From the NCBI GenBank assembly GCA_964615935.1, contig CAZTTG010000029.1, forward strand, positions 3,129-67,128: a DNA stretch of 64,000 nucleotides. The letters are read 5' to 3'. This stretch comes from CAZTTG01 sp964615935. GTDB lineage: Bacteria > Planctomycetota > UBA1135 > GCA-002686595. The position numbers and the translations under genes were made by a program. Shown here piece after piece: positions 34,334 to 43,355 of this stretch; within the stretch, counting starts at the first letter, position 1; the number at the start of each line of letters is the position of its first letter. Under the pieces are notes generated by a model. That model was not told the DNA's origin, searched no databases, and worked only from the letters and a program-made list of their open reading frames with translations.

Positions 34334-36595
34334 TCAGCCGCCCGCGCGCAGGCGGGCCGCCAGGCGGCTCGCGCGGGTACCCCGCTCGGCGTTGTCCACC
34401 GCCATCTGAAGGGCACGCTCCGAGCCCACCAGGACCAGGAGCTCGCGGGCCCGGGTGACCGCGGTGTACAGCAGGTTGCGCTGCAGCATCTGGCGGTGCT
34501 GGACGGCGAGGGGGATCACCACGGCCGGGAACTCGCCGCCCTGGGAGCGGTGCACGGTCATGGCGAAGGCCGGCTGCAGGTCGTCCAGCTCGGTGTCCTT
34601 GTAGGCCACCTCCCGCTCGGGGAAGCGCACGTCCAGGCTGCCGTCCTCGCGCACCCGCGCGATCCGGCCCATGTCGCCGTTGAAGAGCTCCTTCTCGTAG
34701 TCGTTGCGGGTGTGGATGACGCGGTCGCCCACCCTCCAGATGCGCTCCCCCCGGCGCACCTCGAGCCCGCCGATCCCGGCCGCCTCCCGCAGACGACGGT
34801 TCAGGGCGTCGACCCCGCAGGGGCCGCGGTACATGGGGGCCAGGACCTGCACCCCTTCCAGGAAGGGGATCCCGAAGCGCTCGGGGATGCGCTGAGCGGC
34901 CACGTCCACCGTCCGCTCGGCGCAGCGCTCCGGATCCTCGGCCCGGAAGAAGTAGAAGTCCGATCCCAGGTCGCCCGGGGGGGGGAGGCCGGGGAGCCGG
35001 CCCTCCAGAATGGCGTGGGCGTTCTCGATGATGCGGCTGCCGGAGCGCTGGCGGAAGATCTGCGTGAGCCGGAAGAGGGGAACGCACCCGGAGGCGATCA
35101 GGTCCTGCAGCACCTGGCCGGGCCCGACCGAGGGGAGTTGGTCGGGATCGCCCACCAGCACCAGGCGCGAGGGCGGCTGGATGGCCTTGAGCAGGTGATG
35201 GGCCAGGACCACGTCCAGCATGGAGACCTCGTCCACCACCACCAGGTCGGCCTCCAGGGGGTCGCGGGCGTTGCGCTGGAAACGGCCGGTTCCGGGCTCG
35301 AAGCCGAGCATGCGGTGGAGGGTGCTGGCCTCCTCGCCGGTGGCCTCGGACAGGCGCTTGGCGGCGCGCCCGGTGGGGGAGGCCAGGAGGACCCGCGCGC
35401 CCGCTCCCCTGGCCAGGGAGACCAGGAGGCGGACGATGGTGGTCTTGCCGACCCCCGGCCCCCCGGTCAGGAGGGCGACGGGAGCGGCGAGCAGCCCCAG
35501 CAGCGCCTCGCGCTGGTGACGGTGCAGGCGGAGCCCGCTGGAGCGCTCGGCGCGCTCCAGCTCCCCCTCCCCGGCCAGGGCCGAGACGGGGGCGGTGGCG
35601 AGAAGGGCGGCGACGCTGCCGGCCACCCCGGCCTCGCTGGTCGCCAGGTGCGGCAGCCAGGCGCAGCGCTCGGCTCCCTCCTCCTTTGCCGGATCCGGCG
35701 CGAGCTCCAGATGGCCCTGCCGGCCGGCGAGATCCAGCGCCGCCCGCAGGACCTCCTCGCTCGCGGCCATCCCCAGGAGCGCGGCCGCCCGCTCGACCAG
35801 GCGCGTCTCGGGAAGGAGGCAGTGGCCGTCCCCGGAGGCCTCCTCGAGGGCGTGCCCCAGGGCGGCCGCACAGCGCTCGGGGGAGTCCGGCTCGAAGCCC
35901 AGCTCGGCCGCCACCTTGTCGGCGGAGCGGAAGCCGAAGCCCGCCACCCGCCTCGCCAGCACGTAGGGATCGCGCCGGACGATCGCCTCGCAGTCCTCCC
36001 CCAAGGTCCGGACCACCGCCAGGGCCTGGACCGGGCCCAGGTCCAGGCCGCGGAGGAAGGCCAGCGCCCGGTGCTGCCCCGCGGCCTGCCGCACGGCGAT
36101 GGCGAGCTTCTCCCGCACCGCCGGTCGCAGCCCGCGGACGCCCTCCAGGGCCTCCGGTCGGGTGCGGATGACCTCCAGCGCGTCGGCCCCGAGCTTCTCG
36201 ACGATGCGCCGCGCCAGGGTCGGGCCGACGCCCGGGAAGCTGCGGCCGGCCAGGTAGCGCACCATGCCCTCGGCCGTGGCCGGGGGCAGAAGCTCCAGGA
36301 GAGCGAAGTCGAACTGCCGCCCGTGCTCGGGGTGGGTGACCCAGCGTCCGCCCAGGCGCACGCGCTGGCCGGGGTCCGGCGCCTCGGCCTGTCCCACGGC
36401 GGTGAGGCGCCCCGCGGGGAAGAGATCGGTGGAATCGGGGTCGCTATAACCCCTTTCAGGGGAGATCCTTAGGACCGTGTACAGGGACCTCTCGTCGTGG
36501 TAGATCAGCGACTGGACGGTGCCCTGCAGGACCTCGGAGCTCCGGCTCCGCGAGGAATCTCCCTTCGCGTCGCCCTCCCGATCCCGGCTCGCCAC
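34334..36595 (-). CDS. recD2: RecD2 (RecD/TraA-family) 5'-3' DNA helicase
   Basis: 753 residues from the GTG ending at 36595. The start is the best available in-frame codon but has only a weak Shine-Dalgarno. The N-terminal OB-like part and helix-hairpin-helix repeats ('SFPGVGPTLARRIVEKLG' and following) are typical of RecD2, which works without RecBC. Helicase motifs include Walker A 'TGGPGVGKTTIVRLL' (near residue 385), 'LVVVDEVSMLD', 'LVLVGDPDQLPSVGPG', 'AFAMTVHRSQGGEFPAVV' and 'LLYTAVTRARELLVLVG'. It is the second recombination helicase in the window after AddAB. It diverges from rpsU. The 247 bp downstream (34087-34333) contain no gene, only GC-rich inverted repeats such as AGCCGGC/GCCGGCT near the stop. 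Confidence 0.88.
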   Translation of the reverse strand: MASRDREGDAKGDSSRSRSSEVLQGTVQSLIYHDERSLYTVLRISPERGYSDPDSTDLFPAGRLTAVGQAEAPDPGQRVRLGGRWVTHPEHGRQFDFALLELLPPATAEGMVRYLAGRSFPGVGPTLARRIVEKLGADALEVIRTRPEALEGVRGLRPAVREKLAIAVRQAAGQHRALAFLRGLDLGPVQALAVVRTLGEDCEAIVRRDPYVLARRVAGFGFRSADKVAAELGFEPDSPERCAAALGHALEEASGDGHCLLPETRLVERAAALLGMAASEEVLRAALDLAGRQGHLELAPDPAKEEGAERCAWLPHLATSEAGVAGSVAALLATAPVSALAGEGELERAERSSGLRLHRHQREALLGLLAAPVALLTGGPGVGKTTIVRLLVSLARGAGARVLLASPTGRAAKRLSEATGEEASTLHRMLGFEPGTGRFQRNARDPLEADLVVVDEVSMLDVVLAHHLLKAIQPPSRLVLVGDPDQLPSVGPGQVLQDLIASGCVPLFRLTQIFRQRSGSRIIENAHAILEGRLPGLPPPGDLGSDFYFFRAEDPERCAERTVDVAAQRIPERFGIPFLEGVQVLAPMYRGPCGVDALNRRLREAAGIGGLEVRRGERIWRVGDRVIHTRNDYEKELFNGDMGRIARVREDGSLDVRFPEREVAYKDTELDDLQPAFAMTVHRSQGGEFPAVVIPLAVQHRQMLQRNLLYTAVTRARELLVLVGSERALQMAVDNAERGTRASRLAARLRAGG

Positions 36596-36639
36596 CCGGC
36601 CAGGATCCCGCTTCGAGGTCCGCTTTTCCAGAATCGCCT

Positions 36640-36667
36640 TTGTGGCGAAACGGGCCCCTCCTACACT
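36640..36667 (+). promoter_or_regulatory. Candidate promoter for rpsU
   Basis: TTGTGG (36640-36645) and TACACT (36662-36667) are separated by 16 bp, with three and four of six consensus matches. The rpsU TTG start is 36 bases downstream of the -10, with GGAG in between. It is weak but is the best candidate in the divergent recD2-rpsU space. Confidence 0.3.
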
Positions 36668-36703
36668 CTGCGGCCCGTTTTCTCCCGGAGTAGGTATCCC
36701 GCC

Positions 36704-36967
36704 TTGTCGATCAAAGTACAGGTCAAGCCCAACGAGTCCCTCGAAGCCGCCCTCCGGCGGTTCAAGCGGCAGTGCAACTTCAGCGGGATCTTCCGCCTGG
36801 CCAAGTCGAGGACCTGGCACGAGAAGCGATCGGACGCCCGCCGGCGTGAGCGCCGTGAGCGCCTGCGCACCATCCAGCGGGCCACCCGCCTGGCCCAGCT
36901 CGCCCTGAGAGGCAAGAGCACCCGCCGGGGCGCCGCGCGCCGCCGCAGCACCCGGGGCCGCCGCTGA
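36704..36967 (+). CDS. rpsU: Small ribosomal subunit protein bS21
   Basis: 87 residues starting at TTG 36704. The start is supported by the upstream GGAG and by alignment of 'MSIKVQVKPNESLEAALRRF' with bS21 N-termini. 'FKRQCNFSGIF' and 'RRRERRERLRTIQRA' follow, then a very basic Arg-rich tail ('TRRGAARRRSTRGRR') as in high-GC bacteria. It binds near the 3' end of 16S rRNA and assists initiation. The rare start codon may limit its expression. The next gene, an RluA-type enzyme, follows after 115 bp that contain a nested hairpin. Confidence 0.9.
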   Translation: MSIKVQVKPNESLEAALRRFKRQCNFSGIFRLAKSRTWHEKRSDARRRERRERLRTIQRATRLAQLALRGKSTRRGAARRRSTRGRR

Positions 36968-36978
36968 GCCCCGCCCGT

Positions 36979-37036
36979 CCGGCGGAGCCCGCCCCGAGCG
37001 CGTACAATCGCCTCGGGTTCGCCTGCGCTCCGCCGG
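36979..37036 (+). repeat. Nested inverted repeat between rpsU and the RluA gene
   Basis: CCGGCGGA (36979-36986) pairs with TCCGCCGG (37029-37036). Inside it CCCGAG (36993-36998) pairs with CTCGGG (37012-37017), leaving TACAAT in the apical loop region. No T-run follows, so it is not a standard intrinsic terminator. It may partially terminate or stabilise the rpsU message, or shape the leader of the next gene. Confidence 0.45.
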
Positions 37037-37082
37037 GAGGCAGCCGATCCCTTCGAGGGGGCGCCGCGCCGCGCCGGTCGGG

Positions 37083-38153
37083 ATGAAGGTCTTCCCCAGG
37101 GATCGAGACCTCAACCTCCCTCCCGAGGAGGTCGAGCTGCGGGTGGAGGCCCGGGATCTGCAGCTCCCGATCGAGCGGGTCGAGCTGCGCCTGGATCAGT
37201 TCCTCCAGCGGGCCCTGAAGTGGCGCTCGCGCACCTCGATCCAGGACCTGATCCGGGGGGGGCGCGTCTCGGTCGATCCCGCCGCCCCCGCGCGCCCGGA
37301 GGGATCGGGCACCCTCGCGGTCGAGCGTCGGCCCGGACGCCGTCTGCGCCACGGCAGCCGGGTGGTGATCGCGATTCCCGAAGCCAGCCGCCTGCCCCGG
37401 GCGCGCGCCCGAGCGGAGGATCTCGCCATCCTGTACGAGGACGAGCGGGTGGTGGCGGTGGACAAGCCCCCCATGGTGGTCGTCCACCCGGCGGGTCGCC
37501 ATCTCACGGACACCCTGATCCAGCAGATCTACCGGCTCTACCCGGTTCCATCGGGCGAGCGCGCCGCCCGCCCGCGCCTGTGTCACCGGCTCGACCGCGA
37601 GACCAGCGGCCTGATCCTGGTGGGCAAGGACCCCGAGGCGCACAGCGCGGTGATGGGTCAGTTCGAGAACCGCCTGGTGGAGAAGGAGTACCTGGCCATC
37701 GTGCGCGGCAACCCCCAGCTGGAGCGCGGCCTGGTGGACCACGACCTGGGATCCGCGCGCGGCGCCGCGATCGGCCTCCAGATGGCGGTGGTCCCCGCGG
37801 GACTGCCCTCGCGGACCGAGTGGAGCGTCCTCGAGCGCCGGCGCGACTGCGCCCTGCTCGCCTGTCGACCGCTGACCGGCCGCCAGCACCAGATCCGCGT
37901 GCACATGGAGGCCATCGGCCACCCGCTGGTGGGCGACAAGCTCTACGGCGCTCCCGAGGGCGCCTTCGAGCGCGGCATGCGCAACGAGCTCACCGAGCGG
38001 GACCTCACCGAGCTGGGCCTGCCCCGCCACGCCCTGCACAACCACCGCCTGGTCTTCACCACCCCCGACGGCGATCGCCGGGTGGAGGTGAGCAGCCCGC
38101 TGGCCGAGGACCTGCGAGACTGGCTGGACGGGCAGCCGCCGGCGGAGGGCTGA
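37083..38153 (+). CDS. RluA-family 23S rRNA/tRNA pseudouridine synthase
   Basis: 356 residues from the ATG at 37083. An S4 RNA-binding domain covers residues ~35-100 ('ELRLDQFLQRALKWRSRTSI'). The catalytic motif is 'CHRLDRETSGLILVGK', with Asp171 as nucleophile. 'EKEYLAIVRG', 'LLACRPLTGRQHQIRVHM' and 'IGHPLVGDKLYG' complete the RluA signature. Having S4 puts it closer to RluD/RluC than to RluA itself; the exact uridine target is not predictable. It lies on the same strand downstream of rpsU, a sensible ribosome-related pairing. It converges on the sulfatase-like gene with only five bases between stops. Confidence 0.88.
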   Translation: MKVFPRDRDLNLPPEEVELRVEARDLQLPIERVELRLDQFLQRALKWRSRTSIQDLIRGGRVSVDPAAPARPEGSGTLAVERRPGRRLRHGSRVVIAIPEASRLPRARARAEDLAILYEDERVVAVDKPPMVVVHPAGRHLTDTLIQQIYRLYPVPSGERAARPRLCHRLDRETSGLILVGKDPEAHSAVMGQFENRLVEKEYLAIVRGNPQLERGLVDHDLGSARGAAIGLQMAVVPAGLPSRTEWSVLERRRDCALLACRPLTGRQHQIRVHMEAIGHPLVGDKLYGAPEGAFERGMRNELTERDLTELGLPRHALHNHRLVFTTPDGDRRVEVSSPLAEDLRDWLDGQPPAEG

Positions 38154-38158
38154 CCCGC

Positions 38159-40528
38159 TCAGCGGAAGCGCTGGCACCCGGCGCAATCGCAATCGGGGTC
38201 GAAGAGCCGGGCGAGCGGGCCCGACTCCTCCGCGTCCGCATAGCCCAGAAGGGCCAGCTGCTGCACGGACACGTCGTCCAGCGGGGCCGCCACGGCCCAG
38301 CCGGTCTCCGAAGCCCGGCCCAGCCAATCGACGAGGACGACGCGCATGCGGCGCGCTCGCTCGAATTCGGAATCGACCCGGTCGTTCTCGCAGGCCGGGT
38401 CCGCCACGCGGTCGTACAGCTCGACCGAGTGGACGGCGAGGGGCGCGGACGCCGGCCGGGTGACCGCCTCCTCCGGTGGGAGCGGGTCCGGACGCAGGTG
38501 GGTCGGCAGGTGCAGGACGAGGTGCCACCTGCCGATCGTCACGGAGGCCGAGCGGCCCAGGCACCGCAGGGCGAACCGCGGCTCGTCGGACCGGGCGGCC
38601 CGCTCCGGGGCGGGCAGGAGGCTGCCGCCGGGAAACTCGACCCGCTGCAGGCCGGCCAGGTCGAGCAGGGTGCGGCCGGTGTCCAGGTGCCGGACGGGCG
38701 CGCTGACCCGCGCGCCGGCCGGGGCCCCGGGGAAGGCGAGGAGCAGCGGGACGTGCAGGGTGTCGAGGTAGATCCCGTGGTGGTTCCAGTAGCTCCCGCG
38801 CTCCCCGAGGCTCTCGCCGTGGTCGGCCGTCAGGGCCACGATGGCGGAGGCGATGCGCGGTCGATCGAGGAGGCGCCCGAGCTGGGCGTCCAGGTAGCTC
38901 ACCTCCCCGCGGTACTGGGCGCGCACCCACTCGACGTCGCGGACGTCGGGCATGTGCCGGGGCACCGGGAGGGTCGGCTCGGGCAGGGCGGGGTCGCGCG
39001 GGTCCCGCGACCGAGGGTAGCTCAGGCGGCCGAAGGGCTCGGGCGGATCGTAGGGGGCGTGGGCGTCGGCCAGGTGCAGCCACAGGAACAGCGGCCGGTC
39101 CTCGAAGTCCACCAGCCAGGAATCCAGCACGTCCACGGCCTCGCCCGCATCCCTGAGGAGGTCGCTCGGCCAGGACATGCGATCGAAGCCCTGCCCCAGC
39201 CGGCTCACCGGATCGCACAGGTGGAAGATGCTGGTGACCGCCAGGGTGGCGAAGCCCGCCTGGGAGAAGCGCTCGGCCAGCGTCATCGCCTCGTCGGCCA
39301 GGGAGGTCCCGTTGTCCAGGATCCCGCTGTCCCGCGGATGGGTGGCCGTCATCAGGGCGACGTGGGAGGGATTGGTGTAGTTGCAGGAGGCCAGGCAGTC
39401 CTCGAAGAGGATTCCCCGGGCGGCCAGGCGGTCGATGACCGGGGTCTGCACGGCCACCGGGCTTCGCGCGGCCCCCAGGTGGTCGGCGCGGTGCGTGTCC
39501 GAGGTCACCAGCAACACCGTCGTGGGATCCTGGGCGGCGGGATGGACCGCGACCTCGGCGATGGCCAGCTGCTCCCCCTCCCCCCCGCGCACCTCGAGCT
39601 CGAAGCGGACCTCCAGTCTCTCTCCACTCCAGCGGTCGAGGGGCAGGGCCTCGTGGCGCCAGACGCCGATCCCTCCCGCCTCACCCGCGAGGGGCAGGCG
39701 ATGCACCACCTCTTCCTGCGCGGCTCCGATCAGCCGGACGATCAGCTCCGCGCCGCTCTCCGGCGCTCGAGGATCGTCCGGCCAGCCGTGCGAGAACGTC
39801 AGGCGGCCCCGCTCGGGGACCAGCGCGATCCCACGCAGCGGCGCCCCTGCGGACAGCCCCCCCCCCCCCCGGCGGGCGTCCTGGGCGAGGCGCACGAGCG
39901 CGGCGCCCCGGGACGCATCGGGGAGGAGGGTCACCAGGGGGGTCTGGACCAGGTCCACCGAGCGCAGGATCCAGGACTCCTCGTGTCCGCGGAAGTTGAG
40001 CAGGATCCCGTCGAAGGGCTCACCTTGGCTGGCCGTTCCCGGGAGGTCGAGGACGGCGTCCGCGTTCAGGGGCTGCCGTCGCCACTCCGAGCGGAGCGCC
40101 GCCTCTCCCCCGCGGTGGAACTCGGCGTACGCCGATCCCCTCCGCCGCACGAGGTGCGCGATCAGGCGGTTGAACTCGCCGGGGAGGAAGGATCCCGGGA
40201 TGAACAGCTGGAGGTCGCCGCCGGAGACCCGCAGGTGCCGAGCCGGCGCCCGCCCCTCGACCCGAGGCCCCGCCCCCACCGCGGCGATGCCGGACCGGAC
40301 CTCCCACGGCGCGAGCCCGGGAGGCGGGGTGAGGCGGCGGTAGAGGACCGGCTCGGGGGATCCGGGGACCTCCGCCAGGGGACGGAGCTCGAGCCGCCCC
40401 CCGGCGGCCGGGCCCCCCGCGACGAGCGGGCCATCCCCGCAGCCGCTGGCGGCCGCCAGGGCCAGCAGGCCCGCGCCGAGCGCCGAGCGCGCGGAAGCCG
40501 GTCGGAGGGGGGGACTCGGGTTTGTCAT
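38159..40528 (-). CDS. Sulfatase-fold lipoprotein with Thr at nucleophile site and a poly-G tract
   Basis: 789 residues from the ATG ending at 40528. The signal 'LGAGLLALAAASGC' looks like a lipoprotein signal (Cys30). Residues ~45-335 are a long beta-rich N-terminal region, then the sulfatase domain starts at 'TTVLLVTSDTHRADHLG' (metal Asp344). The nucleophile segment is 'SCNYTNPSHVALMTA', with Thr385 at the formylglycine position and no Arg four residues on. 'VALTADHGESLGERG' is the second metal cluster. Four consecutive Gly (221-224) are encoded within a 14-base G run (39857-39870 on the plus strand as C). The last residues include 'DPDCDCAGCQRFR', a Cys-rich tail not seen in the other members. 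Confidence 0.8.
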   Translation of the reverse strand: MTNPSPPLRPASARSALGAGLLALAAASGCGDGPLVAGGPAAGGRLELRPLAEVPGSPEPVLYRRLTPPPGLAPWEVRSGIAAVGAGPRVEGRAPARHLRVSGGDLQLFIPGSFLPGEFNRLIAHLVRRRGSAYAEFHRGGEAALRSEWRRQPLNADAVLDLPGTASQGEPFDGILLNFRGHEESWILRSVDLVQTPLVTLLPDASRGAALVRLAQDARRGGGGLSAGAPLRGIALVPERGRLTFSHGWPDDPRAPESGAELIVRLIGAAQEEVVHRLPLAGEAGGIGVWRHEALPLDRWSGERLEVRFELEVRGGEGEQLAIAEVAVHPAAQDPTTVLLVTSDTHRADHLGAARSPVAVQTPVIDRLAARGILFEDCLASCNYTNPSHVALMTATHPRDSGILDNGTSLADEAMTLAERFSQAGFATLAVTSIFHLCDPVSRLGQGFDRMSWPSDLLRDAGEAVDVLDSWLVDFEDRPLFLWLHLADAHAPYDPPEPFGRLSYPRSRDPRDPALPEPTLPVPRHMPDVRDVEWVRAQYRGEVSYLDAQLGRLLDRPRIASAIVALTADHGESLGERGSYWNHHGIYLDTLHVPLLLAFPGAPAGARVSAPVRHLDTGRTLLDLAGLQRVEFPGGSLLPAPERAARSDEPRFALRCLGRSASVTIGRWHLVLHLPTHLRPDPLPPEEAVTRPASAPLAVHSVELYDRVADPACENDRVDSEFERARRMRVVLVDWLGRASETGWAVAAPLDDVSVQQLALLGYADAEESGPLARLFDPDCDCAGCQRFR
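39857..39870. repeat. Homopolymer C14 (G14 on the coding strand) inside the sulfatase-like gene
   Basis: Fourteen consecutive C on the plus strand encode Gly221-Gly224 and two bases of the preceding Arg codon in the minus-strand gene. The reading frame is intact at this length. Tracts this long are prone to slippage, so either phase variation or an assembly length error is possible. Confidence 0.85.
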
Positions 40529-40704
40529 GTGCGCATTCGCAGGGCGCTCCAGGGAACTCGGGCGCTGCGCCAGGCCCTCCATTCGTGGGCGCTGCCGCGG
40601 CGAAGGGCATTCCCGACGGGCCAGTATAGCGGCAGCGGGGAGTATCATGGGCGCTCCCACCGCACGAGCTCCGAGCACGCGCGTTCTCCCACCCCGGAGG
40701 GCCG

Positions 40705-41775
40705 ATGAGATTCCTGGAGGACCTCTTCGCCGAGCCCATGGAGCTGGCGACGACCCTGGCCGTCCTGGTCGCCGTCCTGCTCGCGCTCTGGGCGGCCAAC
40801 TGGCTGCTCCTGCGCCGCCACCGGGGGCTCGGGGAGGAGAGCCGATTCCCGCGGCGGATCGCCATGGTGCTCCTCGCGGGCATCGGCCTGGTGGTCATCG
40901 TGCTCGACCTCCCCGTGGGCGGCGAGACCCGCGGCCAGCTCCTGGGCCTGTTCGGCCTCGCGCTCACCGCGGTGATCGCGCTCTCGTCGACGACGCTCGT
41001 GGCCAACGCCATGGCCGGCATGATGCTGCGGGCGGTGCGCAGCTTCCGGCCGGGCGACTTCGTGCGCGTGGGTGAGCAGGTCGGGCGCGTGACCGAGCGG
41101 GGACTCTTCCACGTCGAGATCCAGACCGAGGACCGCGACCTCACGACCATCCCCAACCTGTACATGATCTCCCACCCCATCGTGGTCGTTCGCGCCTCGG
41201 GCACGATCGTCTCCGCGAGGGTGTCGCTGGGCTACGAGAACCCGCACGCGGAGGTCGAGGAGTTCCTGGCCCGGGCCGCCGGCGAGGCCCGCCTGCAGGA
41301 GCCCTTCGTGCAGGTCGTGGACCTGGGCGACTTCTCGGTCACCTACCGCGTGGCCGGCTTCCTGCCCGAGGTCAAGCACCTCCTCTCCGCGCGCTCTAAC
41401 CTGCGCAAGGCCATGCTCGACACCCTGCACGGCGGGGGCATCGAGATCGTCTCGCCGGCCTTCATGAACCAGCGGCCCCAGCCCGAGGGATCGCAGGTGG
41501 TTCCGCCCGACACGGCCCCCCGCCCGGCGCGCGCGGCGGCCGATCCGATCCCCGAGGAGCTGATCTTCGACAAGGCCGAGCAGGCGGAGAAGCTGGAGGA
41601 GCTGCGGGCCGAGCGCGAGGACCTGCAGGCCGAGACCAAGGCGCTCGAGGAGAGCCTCGCCAAGGCCGACGAGGCCGATCGCCCGGGCCTGGAGGTGGAG
41701 ATCCTGCGCCGCAACCACCGCGTCGAGGCCATCGCGGAGATCCTCGAGGCGGGCGAGAAGGACGACGATCGGTGA
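40705..41775 (+). CDS. MscS-family mechanosensitive channel protein
   Basis: 356 residues; CGGAGG lies just upstream of the ATG. Three hydrophobic helices occupy residues ~15-110. The third contains 'ALTAVIALSSTTLVANAMAGMML', the Gly/Ala-rich pore helix of MscS, followed by 'RSFRPGDFVRVGEQVGRV' (beta domain). The C-terminal ~75 residues (after ~285) are an acidic coiled-coil-like extension ('EQAEKLEELRAEREDLQAET') not present in E. coli MscS. It releases solutes on hypo-osmotic shock in the inner membrane. It converges on the ABC-type membrane gene with a 23-bp gap. Confidence 0.85.
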   Translation: MRFLEDLFAEPMELATTLAVLVAVLLALWAANWLLLRRHRGLGEESRFPRRIAMVLLAGIGLVVIVLDLPVGGETRGQLLGLFGLALTAVIALSSTTLVANAMAGMMLRAVRSFRPGDFVRVGEQVGRVTERGLFHVEIQTEDRDLTTIPNLYMISHPIVVVRASGTIVSARVSLGYENPHAEVEEFLARAAGEARLQEPFVQVVDLGDFSVTYRVAGFLPEVKHLLSARSNLRKAMLDTLHGGGIEIVSPAFMNQRPQPEGSQVVPPDTAPRPARAAADPIPEELIFDKAEQAEKLEELRAEREDLQAETKALEESLAKADEADRPGLEVEILRRNHRVEAIAEILEAGEKDDDR

Positions 41776-41798
41776 TCCGGGGGCCCGCCCGGGCCCCC

Positions 41799-43256
41799 TC
41801 AGGAGCTGCCTGGCTCCAGCTCGTCCGGCCGCGGCTTGACGAAGAGCAGGGCGGCGCTGACGAGCAGGGCCACCGGCACGCTGACGACCAGCTTCAGGGC
41901 CAGCACCGCGGCCAGGGTGGTGAGGATGGCCAGCCCGATCATGAGCTCGAACATGTTGCGCCGCGTGCGGATCCGATCGGGCGCGACCGAGAGCGGGGGA
42001 TCGACGGCGAAGGCGGGGTAGGTGAAGCGCAGCACGGCGAGGGCCAGGAGGGCGGCCGGGAGGGCCAGGCGCACGGCCGTGGCGATCCCGCCCAGGCTCG
42101 CGCAGAGCACGAACAGCAGCGCATACAAGGGCAGCAGGAAGCGGACGGCGAGGGCCTTGACCGTGCCGGCGTGGATGGCGGAGGGGGACAGGGGGGCCAG
42201 GTCGAGCAGCCAGCGCGCGCGGTGGGAGAGGGTGCCCGGCACCTGGCTGAGCAGGACCGGCAGGTAGGTGGGCGGGGTGAAGAGCAGGAGGGCCAGGAGA
42301 CCCTCGCCCTGGGGGCCGGACTCGCCGCGGGCGCCCACGGCCAGGAAGGCGATGGGGATGCCCAGCAGGGGGTAGCTGCGCAGCACGAACTCGCGCTCGC
42401 GCGGCAGGGCCTCGAACACCAGCTCGAAGGAGGCGCGCTCGTCGCGGGCGAGCCACAGGCGGCGCGCCAGGGCGCGCGCGGGCGCGAGCAGGCGGCCCAG
42501 CAGGGTTCCGCCGCGGCGGGCGGCCGCGACCCGCGGCGGGGGCACCGCCAGGAGCAGGAGCGCCGCCGCCACCGTGGCGAGGGGGGCCAGCCAGGCGTGC
42601 GCGGAGAGCCCCGGAGCCAGGGGCGCGGCGAACCAGGCCGGGGGCAGGCACCCGAAGGCGAGGGGCGAGAGCTCGCCCGGCCCCTCGACCGCGAGCAGGT
42701 CGCCCACGAGCCGCAGGCCCATCACCCCGCCCACCACCAGGCCCGCGAAGAGGAGGGTCTGGATCGCGGGCAGGAGCCCCTGGGCCCGGCCGCCCAGCGC
42801 GGCCTGGAGGGCCAGGAGCCCCGACGCCAGGACCAGGGCCTGCAAGAGGCCCAGCGCCGGAAGGGCCAGCCGGGCGGCGAGGCCGAGGGGGGCGCCGGGC
42901 AGGAGGGCCGCGGGCAGCAGGGAGCCCAGGGAGAGGACTGCCAGGGCGATGAGCAGGTGCAGGGTGCGCGCGGCCTTCAGCTCGAAGGGACGCGCCGGCA
43001 GGGCCTCCACCCAGTCGCCCGCCTCGTCCGCGCGTAACAGGTAGCCGAGCTCACCGAGAAGGGGCAGGGCGACCAGGGCGGCGCTGACCGCCAGGGCGAA
43101 GAGCCCGAAGGCGTAGGGCGGGAGGAGATCGGCCACCAGACCGCAGAGCACGCCGGCGACGGTCGCCTGCATCAGGAGGGCCGCCACCGGGATGGCGGCC
43201 CCCTGCTGGGCGCTCGAGAGCCGGGCGCGGAGGAGGGCGAGGATGCGTCGTGCCAT
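41799..43256 (-). CDS. Polytopic membrane protein, possible ABC exporter permease
   Basis: 485 residues from the ATG ending at 43256. About twelve hydrophobic segments are visible, arranged in two groups around a soluble central part ('RDERASFELVFEALPRERE'). I cannot name the family with certainty. The layout resembles large ABC-2-type permeases. The nearest ABC ATPase, at 45817-46584, is on the same strand but separated by a three-gene operon on the opposite strand, so the pairing is only plausible. The C-terminus ends with the acidic, Pro-rich 'KPRPDELEPGSS'. The start has little Shine-Dalgarno support. Confidence 0.55.
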   Translation of the reverse strand: MARRILALLRARLSSAQQGAAIPVAALLMQATVAGVLCGLVADLLPPYAFGLFALAVSAALVALPLLGELGYLLRADEAGDWVEALPARPFELKAARTLHLLIALAVLSLGSLLPAALLPGAPLGLAARLALPALGLLQALVLASGLLALQAALGGRAQGLLPAIQTLLFAGLVVGGVMGLRLVGDLLAVEGPGELSPLAFGCLPPAWFAAPLAPGLSAHAWLAPLATVAAALLLLAVPPPRVAAARRGGTLLGRLLAPARALARRLWLARDERASFELVFEALPREREFVLRSYPLLGIPIAFLAVGARGESGPQGEGLLALLLFTPPTYLPVLLSQVPGTLSHRARWLLDLAPLSPSAIHAGTVKALAVRFLLPLYALLFVLCASLGGIATAVRLALPAALLALAVLRFTYPAFAVDPPLSVAPDRIRTRRNMFELMIGLAILTTLAAVLALKLVVSVPVALLVSAALLFVKPRPDELEPGSS

Positions 43257-43355
43257 CGTCTCGCGGGGCAGGGTAGGGGGCGCGGTGCCCGGTTGCACCC
43301 ACCTGCGGCCTCCCGGGCCGGCGAGGCCCCCCCGCACGCGGTACAGTACGCGGCC

